Both the position numbers and the translations under genes were made by a program. The notes beneath the pieces are model-generated. The model saw only the letters and a list, made by a program, of their open reading frames with translations, searched no databases and was not told where the DNA came from. From positions 62,001 through 126,000 of the forward strand of contig JAUYLN010000019.1 in assembly GCA_030698885.1 (NCBI GenBank): 64,000 nucleotides of DNA. Reading direction: 5' to 3'. This document shows positions 26,805-34,079 of this stretch, in pieces; position 1 is the first letter of the stretch; every line of letters begins with the position of its first letter. The DNA comes from a bacterium (lineage in GTDB: Bacteria; Patescibacteriota; Minisyncoccia; 2-02-FULL-40-12; IGHO2-01-FULL-4-A).

Positions 26805-26900
26805 AATTTTAAATTATAAATTTAAAATTCTAAATGAAATTAAAGATTTTAAAATTTAAAAATGAAAAATTAAAATTCCGCGAAGCGGTGGGGTTCACCC
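26805..26900. repeat. AT-rich repeat reaching into a minor-pilin leader
   Basis: An AT-rich block of AATTTTAAATT-type units with CCGCGAAGCGG at its 3' end. Almost the same ~95 bp occurs at 27372-27470. The 3' half encodes the prepilin leader (MKLKILKFKN). Confidence 0.75.
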
Positions 26901-27376
26901 TTATCGAGGTTATGGTGTCTTTGTTTGTTATCGGGACATCCATGACTGCTATTTTATTTATTTTTTCAACCAGCATCAACAGCGCCACAACTGTTAAAAA
27001 CAATACGGTAGCTGCGGCCTTAGCCCAGGAGGGGGCGGAGATTATGAATAATCTAAGAAACGAAGACTGGATAAACTCAAGAGCATTCGGCTCATTCGGC
27101 AACCCCGGGGGAGTGTTAGCTGACGGCCAGTATCGGGTTCAGTGGAACTCCTCCCAAACACTAACGCTTTCTTCTAATCCTTTTTTGAGGCTGGATAGCA
27201 ATACGGGTATATATAGTTACGATATGGGTAATGACACTCTATTTAAAAGAGCTATTGCCATTGAAACGGTGGTCCCTGATATCCAGAAACGGATAACTAT
27301 AACCATGACCTGGGCTGACAACAGGGGCAACACTAAAACCCTGACAGCAGAGTCACATCTTTTTAACTGGCGCTAA
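26834..27376 (+). CDS. Minor prepilin, PilV/GspI-like
   Basis: 180 aa: basic leader MKLKILKFKNEKLKFREAV, cleavage motif G|FTLIEVMVSLFVIGTSM, then AALAQEGAEIMNNLRNEDWI, a segment typical of PilV-like minor pilins. Leader codons lie in a DNA repeat shared with the next gene. Confidence 0.85.
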   Translation: MKLKILKFKNEKLKFREAVGFTLIEVMVSLFVIGTSMTAILFIFSTSINSATTVKNNTVAAALAQEGAEIMNNLRNEDWINSRAFGSFGNPGGVLADGQYRVQWNSSQTLTLSSNPFLRLDSNTGIYSYDMGNDTLFKRAIAIETVVPDIQKRITITMTWADNRGNTKTLTAESHLFNWR

Positions 27377-27470
27377 TACTTCAATTTTAAATTATAAATT
27401 TAAAGTTTTAAGTGAAATTAAAAATTTTAAAATTTAAAAATAAAAATTTTAAATTCCGCGAAGCGGCGGG
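27372..27470. repeat. Second copy of the AT-rich leader repeat
   Basis: Matches 26805-26900. It covers the intergenic space, start codon and prepilin leader of the following gene. Confidence 0.75.
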
Positions 27471-27969
27471 GTTTACTTTGGTTGAGATGATAGTGGCAAT
27501 ATTTGCTTTTGGTATATTAATTACTATGGTTGCGGCGGGATTTGTTCAGTCTTTAAAAATACAAAGAAGGGCATTTAATATCCAGAAAGTTCAGGAGGAT
27601 ATGAATTTTGTTTTAGAATTTATTGCGAGAGAAACAAGAGTTGGAGAGATTACAAACAGCATCTTTAATCCATCCTGCCCGGATACAACGCCCACGCCGG
27701 TACTGTGCATAGACCATCCTGTCAACGGCACTATAATATATTCACTTTCTAATAATGCCGTCCACAGAAGCGTTAATGGCGTGGATACCGTTTTAAGTTC
27801 AAACAATGTTGAGTTTACCAGATTTGGCTTCTACATACAGGGGGCTACCATTGGAGACGACCTCCAGCCCAGAACCACCGTTGTGGCATCGGCCAGAAGT
27901 AAGGATACCACCGAACAAATAACAATAGACGCTCAGACAACAGTTTCCCAAAGATTATTAAGCGACTAG
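27412..27969 (+). CDS. Minor prepilin, PilW/GspJ-like
   Basis: 185 aa: leader almost identical to that of the previous gene, then G|FTLVEMIVAIFAFGILITM, the prepilin helix, and a beta-rich C-terminal domain. GTG start at 27412 inside the repeat. Position after PilV-like and before PilX-like genes matches minor-pilin order. Confidence 0.85.
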   Translation: MKLKILKFKNKNFKFREAAGFTLVEMIVAIFAFGILITMVAAGFVQSLKIQRRAFNIQKVQEDMNFVLEFIARETRVGEITNSIFNPSCPDTTPTPVLCIDHPVNGTIIYSLSNNAVHRSVNGVDTVLSSNNVEFTRFGFYIQGATIGDDLQPRTTVVASARSKDTTEQITIDAQTTVSQRLLSD

Positions 27970-28042
27970 CCTCAGTATTAAGCAATAAGTATTATGTATT
28001 AAGCATTAGTTCATATCCTTAATACAGGATACTTAATACATA

Positions 28043-28429
28043 ATGCCGGCACAAAATCTGTTTAACACAATACCCCTAATGGATAAGCACGAATATATAT
28101 ATAAGCATAAGCCTCATAGCAAGGGTTCAGCCCTCGTGCTATCGGTTTTGATAGTTAATACTCTTCTATCTATGGCGATAGTACTTACTTTGATATTCGT
28201 GCCGAAAATAAAAGTCTCAACAAATATTAAAAATTCCGTCAGCGCAATTTATGCTGCTGATTCCGGCATAGAATACTGCCTCTACGTGAATCGTGTTGAT
28301 TCGGTCAGTGCTCCTACACTTAACAATGGTGCGACATACACCGTAATTCCATCTGATTGCTCGACCACAACCATAAGAGCAATAGGAGAAAAGGATGGCA
28401 CAACGCGAAGCCTGGAAGTAACTTTCTAG
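28043..28429 (+). CDS. PilX-like minor pilus protein
   Basis: 128 aa: KGSALVLSVLIVNTLLSMAIVL is a PilX-type helix without the usual Glu5, followed by YAADSGIEYCLY, the AADSGxE motif of PilX/GspK-like components. The real start may be ATG 28043 or ATG 28079. It closes the pilus locus. Confidence 0.75.
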   Translation: MPAQNLFNTIPLMDKHEYIYKHKPHSKGSALVLSVLIVNTLLSMAIVLTLIFVPKIKVSTNIKNSVSAIYAADSGIEYCLYVNRVDSVSAPTLNNGATYTVIPSDCSTTTIRAIGEKDGTTRSLEVTF

Positions 28430-28518
28430 CAAACAAACTAGGGCACTTTATTTACTGGCCGTAAAAGGCTTTTTTTAATTGAAAAAATACCCTAAAAATG
28501 ATTTAATTTGCTTATAAC

Positions 28519-30564
28519 ATGGTAAAGCAGGAAGCGAAAAAACGCCTGGACAAGCTCAAAGGCCTCATCAATAAATACCGGCATAGCCGGCTTGTTTTAG
28601 ATAAAACCATAGCTGACGAACAGGTAGAAGATTCACTCAAAAAAGAGCTTTTTGATATTGAGCAGGAGTTTCCGGATTTGGTTACCTCTGATTCTCCAAG
28701 CCAAAGAGTAGGCGGTGAACCCCTGAGAGAATTTAAAAAAGTTAAACACCCAGAAAGAATGCTCTCTTTCAATGATGTTTTTAATAATAAAGACATTACT
28801 GATTGGGAAAACAGATTAAAGAGAATAGATCCAAGGGCTACCGAAGGAGGATTCTACTGCGAGCTCAAACTGGATGGTCTGGCCATAGAACTTATTTATG
28901 AAAATGGAGTTTTAAAAACAGGTGCAACTAGGGGAAACGGCACGGTCGGCGAAGACGTAACCCATAACTTAAAAACGATTGAAGCCATCCCACTGTCGTT
29001 ACCAGTTACCAGCCCCGACGCCTTTGGGTCGGGGTCCCGACAGAATCGTCGGGATTACCAGTTACCAGTTACCTTGGTCGTCCGAGGCGAAGTTTTTATT
29101 AATAAAAAAGACTTTGAAAAAATAAACAAAAGTCAGGACAAAGCTAACAATAAAATATACGCAAACCCAAGAAATCTCGCTGCCGGCTCAATAAGACAGC
29201 TGGACCCTAAGTTAACCGCTGAAAGGCACTTAGATTCATTCGCATATTCATTACTAACAGATTTAGGGCAAACAAAACATGAAGATGAACATGAGATACT
29301 TAAAAAAATAGGATTCAGAACAAATACCCACAATAAATTCTGTAAAAATCTAGAAGAAGTCCAAAAATTCAGAGACTACTGGGAGAAGCACCGCGAAAAA
29401 CTGCCGTATGAAATTGACGGTGTAGTGGTCATTGTGAACGACAATAGAATATTCAAGAAGCTGGGCATAGTCGGAAAAGCTCCGCGGGGAGCCGTGGCAT
29501 ACAAATTCTCTCCCAGACGCTCCACAACAACGATAAAAGATATCATCATCGGCGTAGGCCGAACGGGAACGCTTACTCCCGTGGCAGTCCTTGAGCCGGT
29601 TGAGATAGGAGGTACTATGGTGTCCCGGGCGACACTGCATAACGAAGATGAAATAAAGCGCCTTGGCATTAAAATAGGCGATACAGTGGTGGTAGAAAGG
29701 GCGGGGGACGTGATTCCTGATATCAAGCAAGTTTTAACGGAACTTCGCACAGGCAAAGAAAAGTCTTTTCATTTTCCTACTAAATGTCCGTCATGCAATG
29801 AACCCGTAAAAAGGCTTGAGGGCGAGGTGGCTTACAAATGCGTTAATAAAAATTGTCCTGCCATAAAAAGAGAGGGGATGTATCATTTTATTTCAAGGTC
29901 TGCGATGGATATGGATGGCATCGGCCCTAAAATAATTGACCAGCTTATGGATTCGGGCCTGATAAAAGACTCCGCCGATTTATACGGCTTAACCAAAGAA
30001 GACCTGCTTAACTTGGAAAGATTTGCCGAAAAATCAGCCGATAATGCTATCTCTGCTATCCAATCAAAAAAGACCGTGTCATTGGACAGATTTATTTATG
30101 CCCTTGGCATACCCCATGTCGGTTCTGAAACCGCGGTGGATTTAGCCAGAAAATTCGGCACCCTTGAAAAATTATCTAAAACCGATAAAGAAGAGCTGGA
30201 GGCTATCAAAGATATTGGAGCCACGGTGGCAGAAAGTATTTATGACTGGTTTAATAACGGCTATAATCAAAATCTTATTAAAAAGCTAAACTCTGCCGGC
30301 ATAAAAATCCTGAAGCAGGAGAGTTCGCAAAAATCTTCAAAGCTTAAGGGGATGACGTTTGTATTTACGGGTACCCTTGAAACTATCGCCCGCGAGCAAG
30401 GAGAGGAGATGGTCCGTGAACATGGGGGCGACACTTCATCATCAGTGTCTAAAGAAACTAGTTATGTTGTGGCGGGGGAGAATGCGGGGTCAAAGTTGGA
30501 TAAGGCAAATAAATTAGGAGTGAAAATTATTGATGAAAAGGAATTTTTGAAGATAGTTTCTTGA
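28519..30564 (+). CDS. ligA: NAD-dependent DNA ligase
   Basis: Seals nicks using NAD+. The domain Ia start, adenylation motif CELKLDGLAIEL (Lys ~117), OB fold, Cys4 zinc finger (CPSC ... CVNKNC, ~423-445), HhH repeats (AMDMDGIGPKIIDQL, ALGIPHVGSETA) and C-terminal BRCT (~604-681, GMTFVFTGTL) are all present. Residues ~159-184 (LPVTSPDAFGSGSRQNRRD) come from an inserted palindromic repeat that also occurs between genes. No Shine-Dalgarno site. Confidence 0.97.
   Translation: MVKQEAKKRLDKLKGLINKYRHSRLVLDKTIADEQVEDSLKKELFDIEQEFPDLVTSDSPSQRVGGEPLREFKKVKHPERMLSFNDVFNNKDITDWENRLKRIDPRATEGGFYCELKLDGLAIELIYENGVLKTGATRGNGTVGEDVTHNLKTIEAIPLSLPVTSPDAFGSGSRQNRRDYQLPVTLVVRGEVFINKKDFEKINKSQDKANNKIYANPRNLAAGSIRQLDPKLTAERHLDSFAYSLLTDLGQTKHEDEHEILKKIGFRTNTHNKFCKNLEEVQKFRDYWEKHREKLPYEIDGVVVIVNDNRIFKKLGIVGKAPRGAVAYKFSPRRSTTTIKDIIIGVGRTGTLTPVAVLEPVEIGGTMVSRATLHNEDEIKRLGIKIGDTVVVERAGDVIPDIKQVLTELRTGKEKSFHFPTKCPSCNEPVKRLEGEVAYKCVNKNCPAIKREGMYHFISRSAMDMDGIGPKIIDQLMDSGLIKDSADLYGLTKEDLLNLERFAEKSADNAISAIQSKKTVSLDRFIYALGIPHVGSETAVDLARKFGTLEKLSKTDKEELEAIKDIGATVAESIYDWFNNGYNQNLIKKLNSAGIKILKQESSQKSSKLKGMTFVFTGTLETIAREQGEEMVREHGGDTSSSVSKETSYVVAGENAGSKLDKANKLGVKIIDEKEFLKIVS
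29000..29072. repeat. Palindromic repeat inserted in frame in ligA
   Basis: TTACCAGTTACC units flank two hairpins, CCCCGAC/GTCGGGG and TCCCGAC/GTCGGGA. The same parts lie in the non-coding region 13869-13985. Confidence 0.8.
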
Positions 30565-30683
30565 TTATAATCAGTAAGCTTTTTACTGGCACGCCGTAAT
30601 TTTCTGGTGAAAATTCGCCTATATCTCGCTACGGTCTAGCTCCGATATGCCATTAAAAAGCTCACTGATTATAATTTTATTTT
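30563..30683 (+). terminator. Large terminator hairpin after ligA
   Basis: GATTATAATCAGT/ACTGATTATAAT plus AAGCTTTTTA/TAAAAAGCT form a ~120-nt stem-loop ending in TTTTATTTT. Confidence 0.7.
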
Positions 30684-30824
30684 CCGCTATTTCTTAGGAG
30701 AGAGGGGGAGGTGAGGAAATAGGATTGTCCCAACTCGTTGTGGTCGGAACCACTATGTGATCAAACGGCTAAACGACAACAGTCGTTGAGCCGTTTGATA
30801 TTGAAATCTCTAGGTCGTATATTC
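30684..30824. other. Gene-free spacer between ligA and the cassette operon terminator
   Basis: Contains an 18-bp hairpin near 30759-30799 (ATCAAACGGCTAAACGAC and its complement, AACA loop). No gene seen. Confidence 0.5.
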
Positions 30825-30866
30825 AAAAAAAAACACCCGCCAGAGGTCTTGCGACATGGCGGGGTT
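30825..30866 (-). terminator. Terminator of the cassette operon
   Basis: Read on the minus strand: CCCGCCA/TGGCGGG stem followed by TGTTTTTTTTT, ~50 nt after the last stop. This confirms minus-strand transcription of the array. Confidence 0.85.
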
Positions 30867-30915
30867 TCATCTTTAACGGTAGATGATGACCGGTTAGGGT
30901 TAGAGGAGAACTATA

Positions 30916-31431
30916 CTACCAGTTGGGCCTGGTGGGCCAGTAGGGCACCCACTCTGACTTTTCAGCCAGGTGAATGTAATCACACCCATTCTCCATCCAG
31001 TCGGCCCTGTGGGGACACTCCTCCGGCGAAGAGCATGTGTAACTATGCCCCGCCTGTTTGTAGATGAGCGTCCCTGGAGGCGTAATGTCTCTACACCCTC
31101 CCCTGACCCACAGATAGCCGGAGATCTCCCTGACCTCGACATTCTGCCCGGCCGGTGCCAAGGTCTTTCCCCGAGGAATCGCGAAAAACTCCTCATAGGT
31201 TGACCCGTGGCTGTCGTAGCCGGTAAAGACAGCTACCTGATAACCGTCTGGCGGTTCCGGTATGGGCGCCCCGGTGCAAAGTTCATTCCCGTACCTGTAG
31301 GTCGGGCGGGCTTGTGCCATAACTACGGCAACAAGACTCGCACGCGCCGACTTCTCGGTGGGATAGAACTCACCACTCACGGCGTTGCATGACTCACACC
31401 CTCCTACCGCAAAGCTAATTTCTGGAATCAT
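30916..31431 (-). CDS. Cassette operon gene 5, unknown protein
   Basis: A 171-aa soluble protein, the last of five cassette genes. It is rich in Cys (GGCESCNAVSG, GNELCTG, RGGCRDI, YTCSSPEECPHR, ENGCDYI) and aromatic residues, which suggests metal binding or disulfides. No signal peptide and no recognised family. The start MIPEIS (31431) is chosen because GGGAG lies just upstream; the frame stays open through the repeated leader to 31521, but those residues come from the repeat. Confidence 0.7.
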   Translation of the reverse strand: MIPEISFAVGGCESCNAVSGEFYPTEKSARASLVAVVMAQARPTYRYGNELCTGAPIPEPPDGYQVAVFTGYDSHGSTYEEFFAIPRGKTLAPAGQNVEVREISGYLWVRGGCRDITPPGTLIYKQAGHSYTCSSPEECPHRADWMENGCDYIHLAEKSEWVPYWPTRPNW

Positions 31432-31446
31432 CTCAATCTCCCTGTT

Positions 31447-31628
31447 CCACACCTGCCATTTCTGGTCAGGATTTACTGGAAACATAACTTTTCGAAATAA
31501 CTTTGGAATTGCTTCCACCAAAGTATTCTCTTTTGAAAATATTTTGGTGGAGGCCCGATCAAATTACGATCGGGCTTTTTAAGAACATACTTGCACCTCC
31601 TTTGTGTGGACCTCTTTACGGCTGGTCA
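31447..31628 (-). promoter_or_regulatory. Cassette leader repeat U1 (before gene 5)
   Basis: A full ~180-bp unit. In transcript order: CTGACCAG box, AAAGGAGGTG site, 9-codon minicistron (ATG 31588, stop 31559-31561), hairpin A (GCCCGATC/GATCGGGC), hairpin B (16-bp stem closed by CCACC/GGTGG with an AAAA loop), a conserved ATTCCAAAGTT tail, a second CTGACCAG box, and the gene's own SD. Confidence 0.85.
31559..31588 (-). CDS. Leader minicistron in U1 (9 codons)
   Basis: MFLKSPIVI followed by TGA, with the very strong AAAGGAGGTG site 5 nt upstream. Identical copies are in U3 and U4. The codons overlap hairpin A, so translation would unfold it. Whether it is translated is not shown. Confidence 0.5.
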   Translation of the reverse strand: MFLKSPIVI

Positions 31629-31639
31629 AGCCGCGCAGA

Positions 31640-32047
31640 TTATGCGGACTTGGCCATCGTGAGCAACCCCCTCTCCAAAGCCTCTTGGATTGAAGGACAA
31701 CCGTAGTCGACGGCGTATTGGCACATCATGATATTATTCATAACGTCCGATACAATCTTTTCGTCAGACCCTTCCACTATTACAGCAATGGTATCTGGCT
31801 TTCTGCCGTAATGACAGGTGTAATTTATTTCAACATTCACCCTGTCAGATTCAAGCTTATCTATCTGACTAAAACCAGAGCTTGCATCTCCGACGCAGTA
31901 TTCATTAGTGCTTCTGCACCTGGAGTAGAGGTGCCTTACAGCTTCCTCGGCAAGCAATTTTACCTGGGAAGAGAAGGAGGCAGTTCCATTCAGACCTTTC
32001 ATGGTCTTTGTCTTTTTCGTGCTAGCAACGATGATCGTCTTTTCCAT
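31640..32047 (-). CDS. Cassette operon gene 4, unknown protein
   Basis: A 135-aa soluble protein from MEKTIIVAS (32047), with GAGGGG just upstream. It shows a mixed alpha/beta pattern and several Cys (RCRSTNEYC, NYTCHYG, MMCQYAVDYGC). No family recognised. It stops with TAA 15 bp before the next leader repeat. Confidence 0.7.
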   Translation of the reverse strand: MEKTIIVASTKKTKTMKGLNGTASFSSQVKLLAEEAVRHLYSRCRSTNEYCVGDASSGFSQIDKLESDRVNVEINYTCHYGRKPDTIAVIVEGSDEKIVSDVMNNIMMCQYAVDYGCPSIQEALERGLLTMAKSA

Positions 32048-32061
32048 TTTGAACCCCTCAT

Positions 32062-32187
32062 CCACACCTGCCATTTCTGGTCAGGATTTACTGGAAAATA
32101 ACTTTTCTTGAAAAGAACTTTGGAATTACTTCCACCAAAGTATTCTCTTTTGAAAATATTTTGGTGGAGGCCGAACTTTCGTTCGGC
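32062..32187 (-). promoter_or_regulatory. Cassette leader repeat U2 (before gene 4), variant
   Basis: Hairpin B and the downstream tail match U1/U3. The upstream part is different: no minicistron, and hairpin A is replaced by GCCGAAC/GTTCGGC with a GAAA loop at the same place. This is sequence change with structure kept. Confidence 0.8.
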
Positions 32188-32214
32188 ACCTGCGTGGCAG
32201 GATTTTGAAATGTA

Positions 32215-32691
32215 CTAGGATTTCTTGGGGTGAGATGGCGACCCCAGGGGAGTCAGGGGCCTAATAGTACTGGTTGGTATGCCCGGACTCGCCAAAGTTT
32301 GAGTGACTTCTGATTCGGAAAGTGTAGACGAATCACTGCGCTTCGTCTCTATCCTTGGAGTGTTAGCGAGCAGAAGAGTTTTCGCCCTTTTTGCCCACGC
32401 CTCCAGTTCGGCCCTGCGGACGCTGTAGATTGTCCACTTATTGTAACTGTAAGGGTCCACGTATTTTCTCGAGAACACGCTTACTGTCTCGGGACGGGCA
32501 TTTCGAATCGCCTCTCTTTTTTCTACCGTCATGTATCCAAGGTATCGACGGAGAACGTAGTCAAGGCGCGCGTATTCACGCTTGCCGTTGTGATCAAACA
32601 CAACATGCATGCGGATGACCCACGGCGTTTCTCCATAACCGTTGGTCCACTCCTTACTTTCCTCCACATCAATAACCTTTGCGGTAATCAT
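32215..32691 (-). CDS. Cassette operon gene 3, unknown protein
   Basis: A 158-aa protein starting MITAKVIDVEES (32691) after GGGGAGATTCGAG. The first ~110 residues are an alpha/beta domain with many charged residues and Tyr/Arg (YARLDYVLRRYLGYMTVEKRE). The last ~40 are Ser/Thr/Pro-rich and probably disordered (SPGIPTSTIRPLTPLGSPS). No family recognised. Confidence 0.7.
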   Translation of the reverse strand: MITAKVIDVEESKEWTNGYGETPWVIRMHVVFDHNGKREYARLDYVLRRYLGYMTVEKREAIRNARPETVSVFSRKYVDPYSYNKWTIYSVRRAELEAWAKRAKTLLLANTPRIETKRSDSSTLSESEVTQTLASPGIPTSTIRPLTPLGSPSHPKKS

Positions 32692-32709
32692 CTCTCGAAT
32701 CTCCCCATT

Positions 32710-32893
32710 CCACACCTGCCATTTCTGGTCAGGATTTACTGGAAAATAACTTTTCTTGAAAAGAACTTTGGAATTTCTCCCACCAAAGTATTCTCTTTTG
32801 AAAATATTTTGGTGGAGGCCCGATCAAATTACGATCGGGCTTTTTAAGAACATACTTGCACCTCCTTTGTGTGGACCTCTTTACGGCTGGTCA
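32710..32893 (-). promoter_or_regulatory. Cassette leader repeat U3 (before gene 3)
   Basis: A full unit, nearly identical to U1, with minicistron ATG at 32853 and stop at 32824-32826. The TGA stop of upstream gene 2 (32891-32893) lies within the CTGACCAG box at the unit's edge. Confidence 0.85.
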
Positions 32894-33244
32894 GGCTGTT
32901 TGCCACTCTGGAGGTTTGACACTCCCGTGGCTGATTCGTGCGCAGTCCGAGGAAATGAGTCGGAACTTTTCCTCATACTCTTCCGACTTCACCCCACACT
33001 TCTCCAAAAGGGCTAGGCTGGAAGCGTACTCTGCATGCTTCTGTCTTAGGATACTCAACTGCTGATTCATCGGCCCCAAGACACTCGCTGTCGGACACAT
33101 GTTTTCCAGCACGGCTTTAGCAGCTTCCACCCCCTTGAGCTCGCGCTGAACGATGCTCTGGTGGTGCTGGTTCTTCTTGATGTAGAGAATAGCTTTCAGC
33201 ACTTTGACAAGTCCTTCGGCGTACATAACTTGAGCGATGAACAT
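32891..33244 (-). CDS. Cassette operon gene 2, unknown protein
   Basis: A 117-aa, mainly helical protein (KVLKAILYIKKNQHHQSIVQ, NQQLSILRQKHAEYASSLALLEKCG), possibly a four-helix bundle. The start MFIAQVMYAEG (33244) follows GAGGAGATTCGAATT. Its stop codon is supplied by the leader repeat. No family recognised. Confidence 0.7.
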   Translation of the reverse strand: MFIAQVMYAEGLVKVLKAILYIKKNQHHQSIVQRELKGVEAAKAVLENMCPTASVLGPMNQQLSILRQKHAEYASSLALLEKCGVKSEEYEEKFRLISSDCARISHGSVKPPEWQTA

Positions 33245-33275
33245 AATTCGAATCTCCTCTTCTGAGTTCACTTGT

Positions 33276-33415
33276 GATATTGAAAGAACTTGGAATTTCT
33301 CCCACCAAAGTATTCTCTTTTGAAAATATTTTGGTGGAGGCCCGATCAAATTACGATCGGGCTTTTTAAGAACATACTTGCACCTCCTTTAGGTGGACCT
33401 CTTTACGGCTGGTCA
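33276..33415 (-). promoter_or_regulatory. Cassette leader repeat U4 (before gene 2)
   Basis: Minicistron (33346-33375), hairpin A and hairpin B as in U1/U3. Its downstream tail ends TTCTTTCAATATC instead of the longer U1-U3 tail, a feature shared only with U5. Gene 1's TGA lies in its edge box. Confidence 0.85.
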
Positions 33416-33718
33416 GGCCGACGCAATCTGCTGCGTGAGGAATTGTTGGGCCTCAGCAATAGCCCCCTCTATCAACTCCTTTATGGTATCGGCAAACATA
33501 TAGCCGAGAAAGATGCCTCTGTTTTCTGCCTCTTTGCTGGAGATGCCAAACGGGTATCTTTCTTTAGGTATCGTCAGGGGGGCAGAATAGGTGTAAAGCA
33601 CAGCAATGCCGCTTCCCGGCTTATACACCTCTGCCTTGAAAGTACAGAAATCTTCAACTCTTTCTTCCCACACCACTATGCTTAAGTAGACATCGAATCC
33701 GTCTTTTTCAATTTTCAT
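33413..33718 (-). CDS. Cassette operon gene 1, unknown protein
   Basis: A 101-aa protein, promoter-proximal. A beta-rich N-terminal half (YLSIVVWEERVEDFCTFKAEVY) and a helical end (FADTIKELIEGAIAEAQQFLTQ) suggest a small alpha+beta fold. The start is MKIEKDGFDV (33718) with AAGAGG upstream; the longer frame to 33793 covers leader sequence. No family recognised. Confidence 0.7.
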   Translation of the reverse strand: MKIEKDGFDVYLSIVVWEERVEDFCTFKAEVYKPGSGIAVLYTYSAPLTIPKERYPFGISSKEAENRGIFLGYMFADTIKELIEGAIAEAQQFLTQQIASA

Positions 33719-33749
33719 AGAAACCTCTTTGCGTATCATGCTCGCCAGC

Positions 33750-33831
33750 GATATTGAAAAGAACTTTGGAATTACTTCCACCGGAACATTCAAATCTTGA
33801 ATACTCTGGTGGAAGGGGATTTGATACTCCC
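33750..33831 (-). promoter_or_regulatory. Cassette leader U5 in the operon's 5' UTR
   Basis: Hairpin A position is held by GGGA/TCCC. Hairpin B is again a 16-bp stem closed by CCACC/GGTGG but with different paired bases (ends TTCAA/TTGAA) and a 3-nt loop. The tail TTCTTTTCAATATC matches U4. Confidence 0.8.
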
Positions 33832-33849
33832 TTTTCTAATTATGTTATA

Positions 33850-33878
33850 AGTATAGCATAAAATAGGTGTTAAGTCAA
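33850..33878 (-). promoter_or_regulatory. Promoter of the cassette operon
   Basis: On the minus strand: TTGACT, 17-nt spacer, TATACT preceded by TGC (extended -10). The predicted start is near 33843, giving a ~125-nt 5' UTR that contains U5. Confidence 0.85.
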
Positions 33879-33913
33879 GATGCCGAAAAACAAGGATTTT
33901 ATAAGCAAACTTG

Positions 33914-33960
33914 GCCCAAAAGAACGCCTAAATCACTGATTTAGGCGTTCTTTTGGGCTT
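33914..33960. terminator. Perfect 22-bp palindromic hairpin
   Basis: GCCCAAAAGAACGCCTAAAT and its complement form a perfect stem with TCA/TGA at the tip. No strong T-run on either side. It insulates the cassette operon from the upstream gene. Confidence 0.6.
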
Positions 33961-34025
33961 GGATATTCCATCTCCAAGCTCAAAGAGAAGGCCTGGAGAC
34001 AACAAATTCCACAAAAGGTGTGGGA

Positions 34026-34056
34026 TAAAAAAACCAGCCCCGTTTGACGGGGCTGG
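34026..34056 (-). terminator. Terminator of the 34805 gene
   Basis: On the minus strand: CCAGCCCC/GGGGCTGG followed by seven T. Confidence 0.85.
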
Positions 34057-34079
34057 AGCCTCGTTTGACGGGGCCGTTT

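Noticed and set aside
31447-33415. Integron attC sites
   Set aside because: Hairpins are present, but no R-box GTTRRRY/RYYYAAC pair, no extrahelical-base pattern and no integrase in the window.
30738-33685. Plus-strand ORFs across the cassette region, including repeated KYSLLKIFWWRPDQITIGLF-type translations
   Set aside because: They run through the repeated leaders and antisense to the cassette genes. Promoter, SD sites and terminator are all on the minus strand.
30916-33831. CRISPR array
   Set aside because: Repeats are 125-185 bp and spacers are gene-length with ORFs; no cas genes are present.
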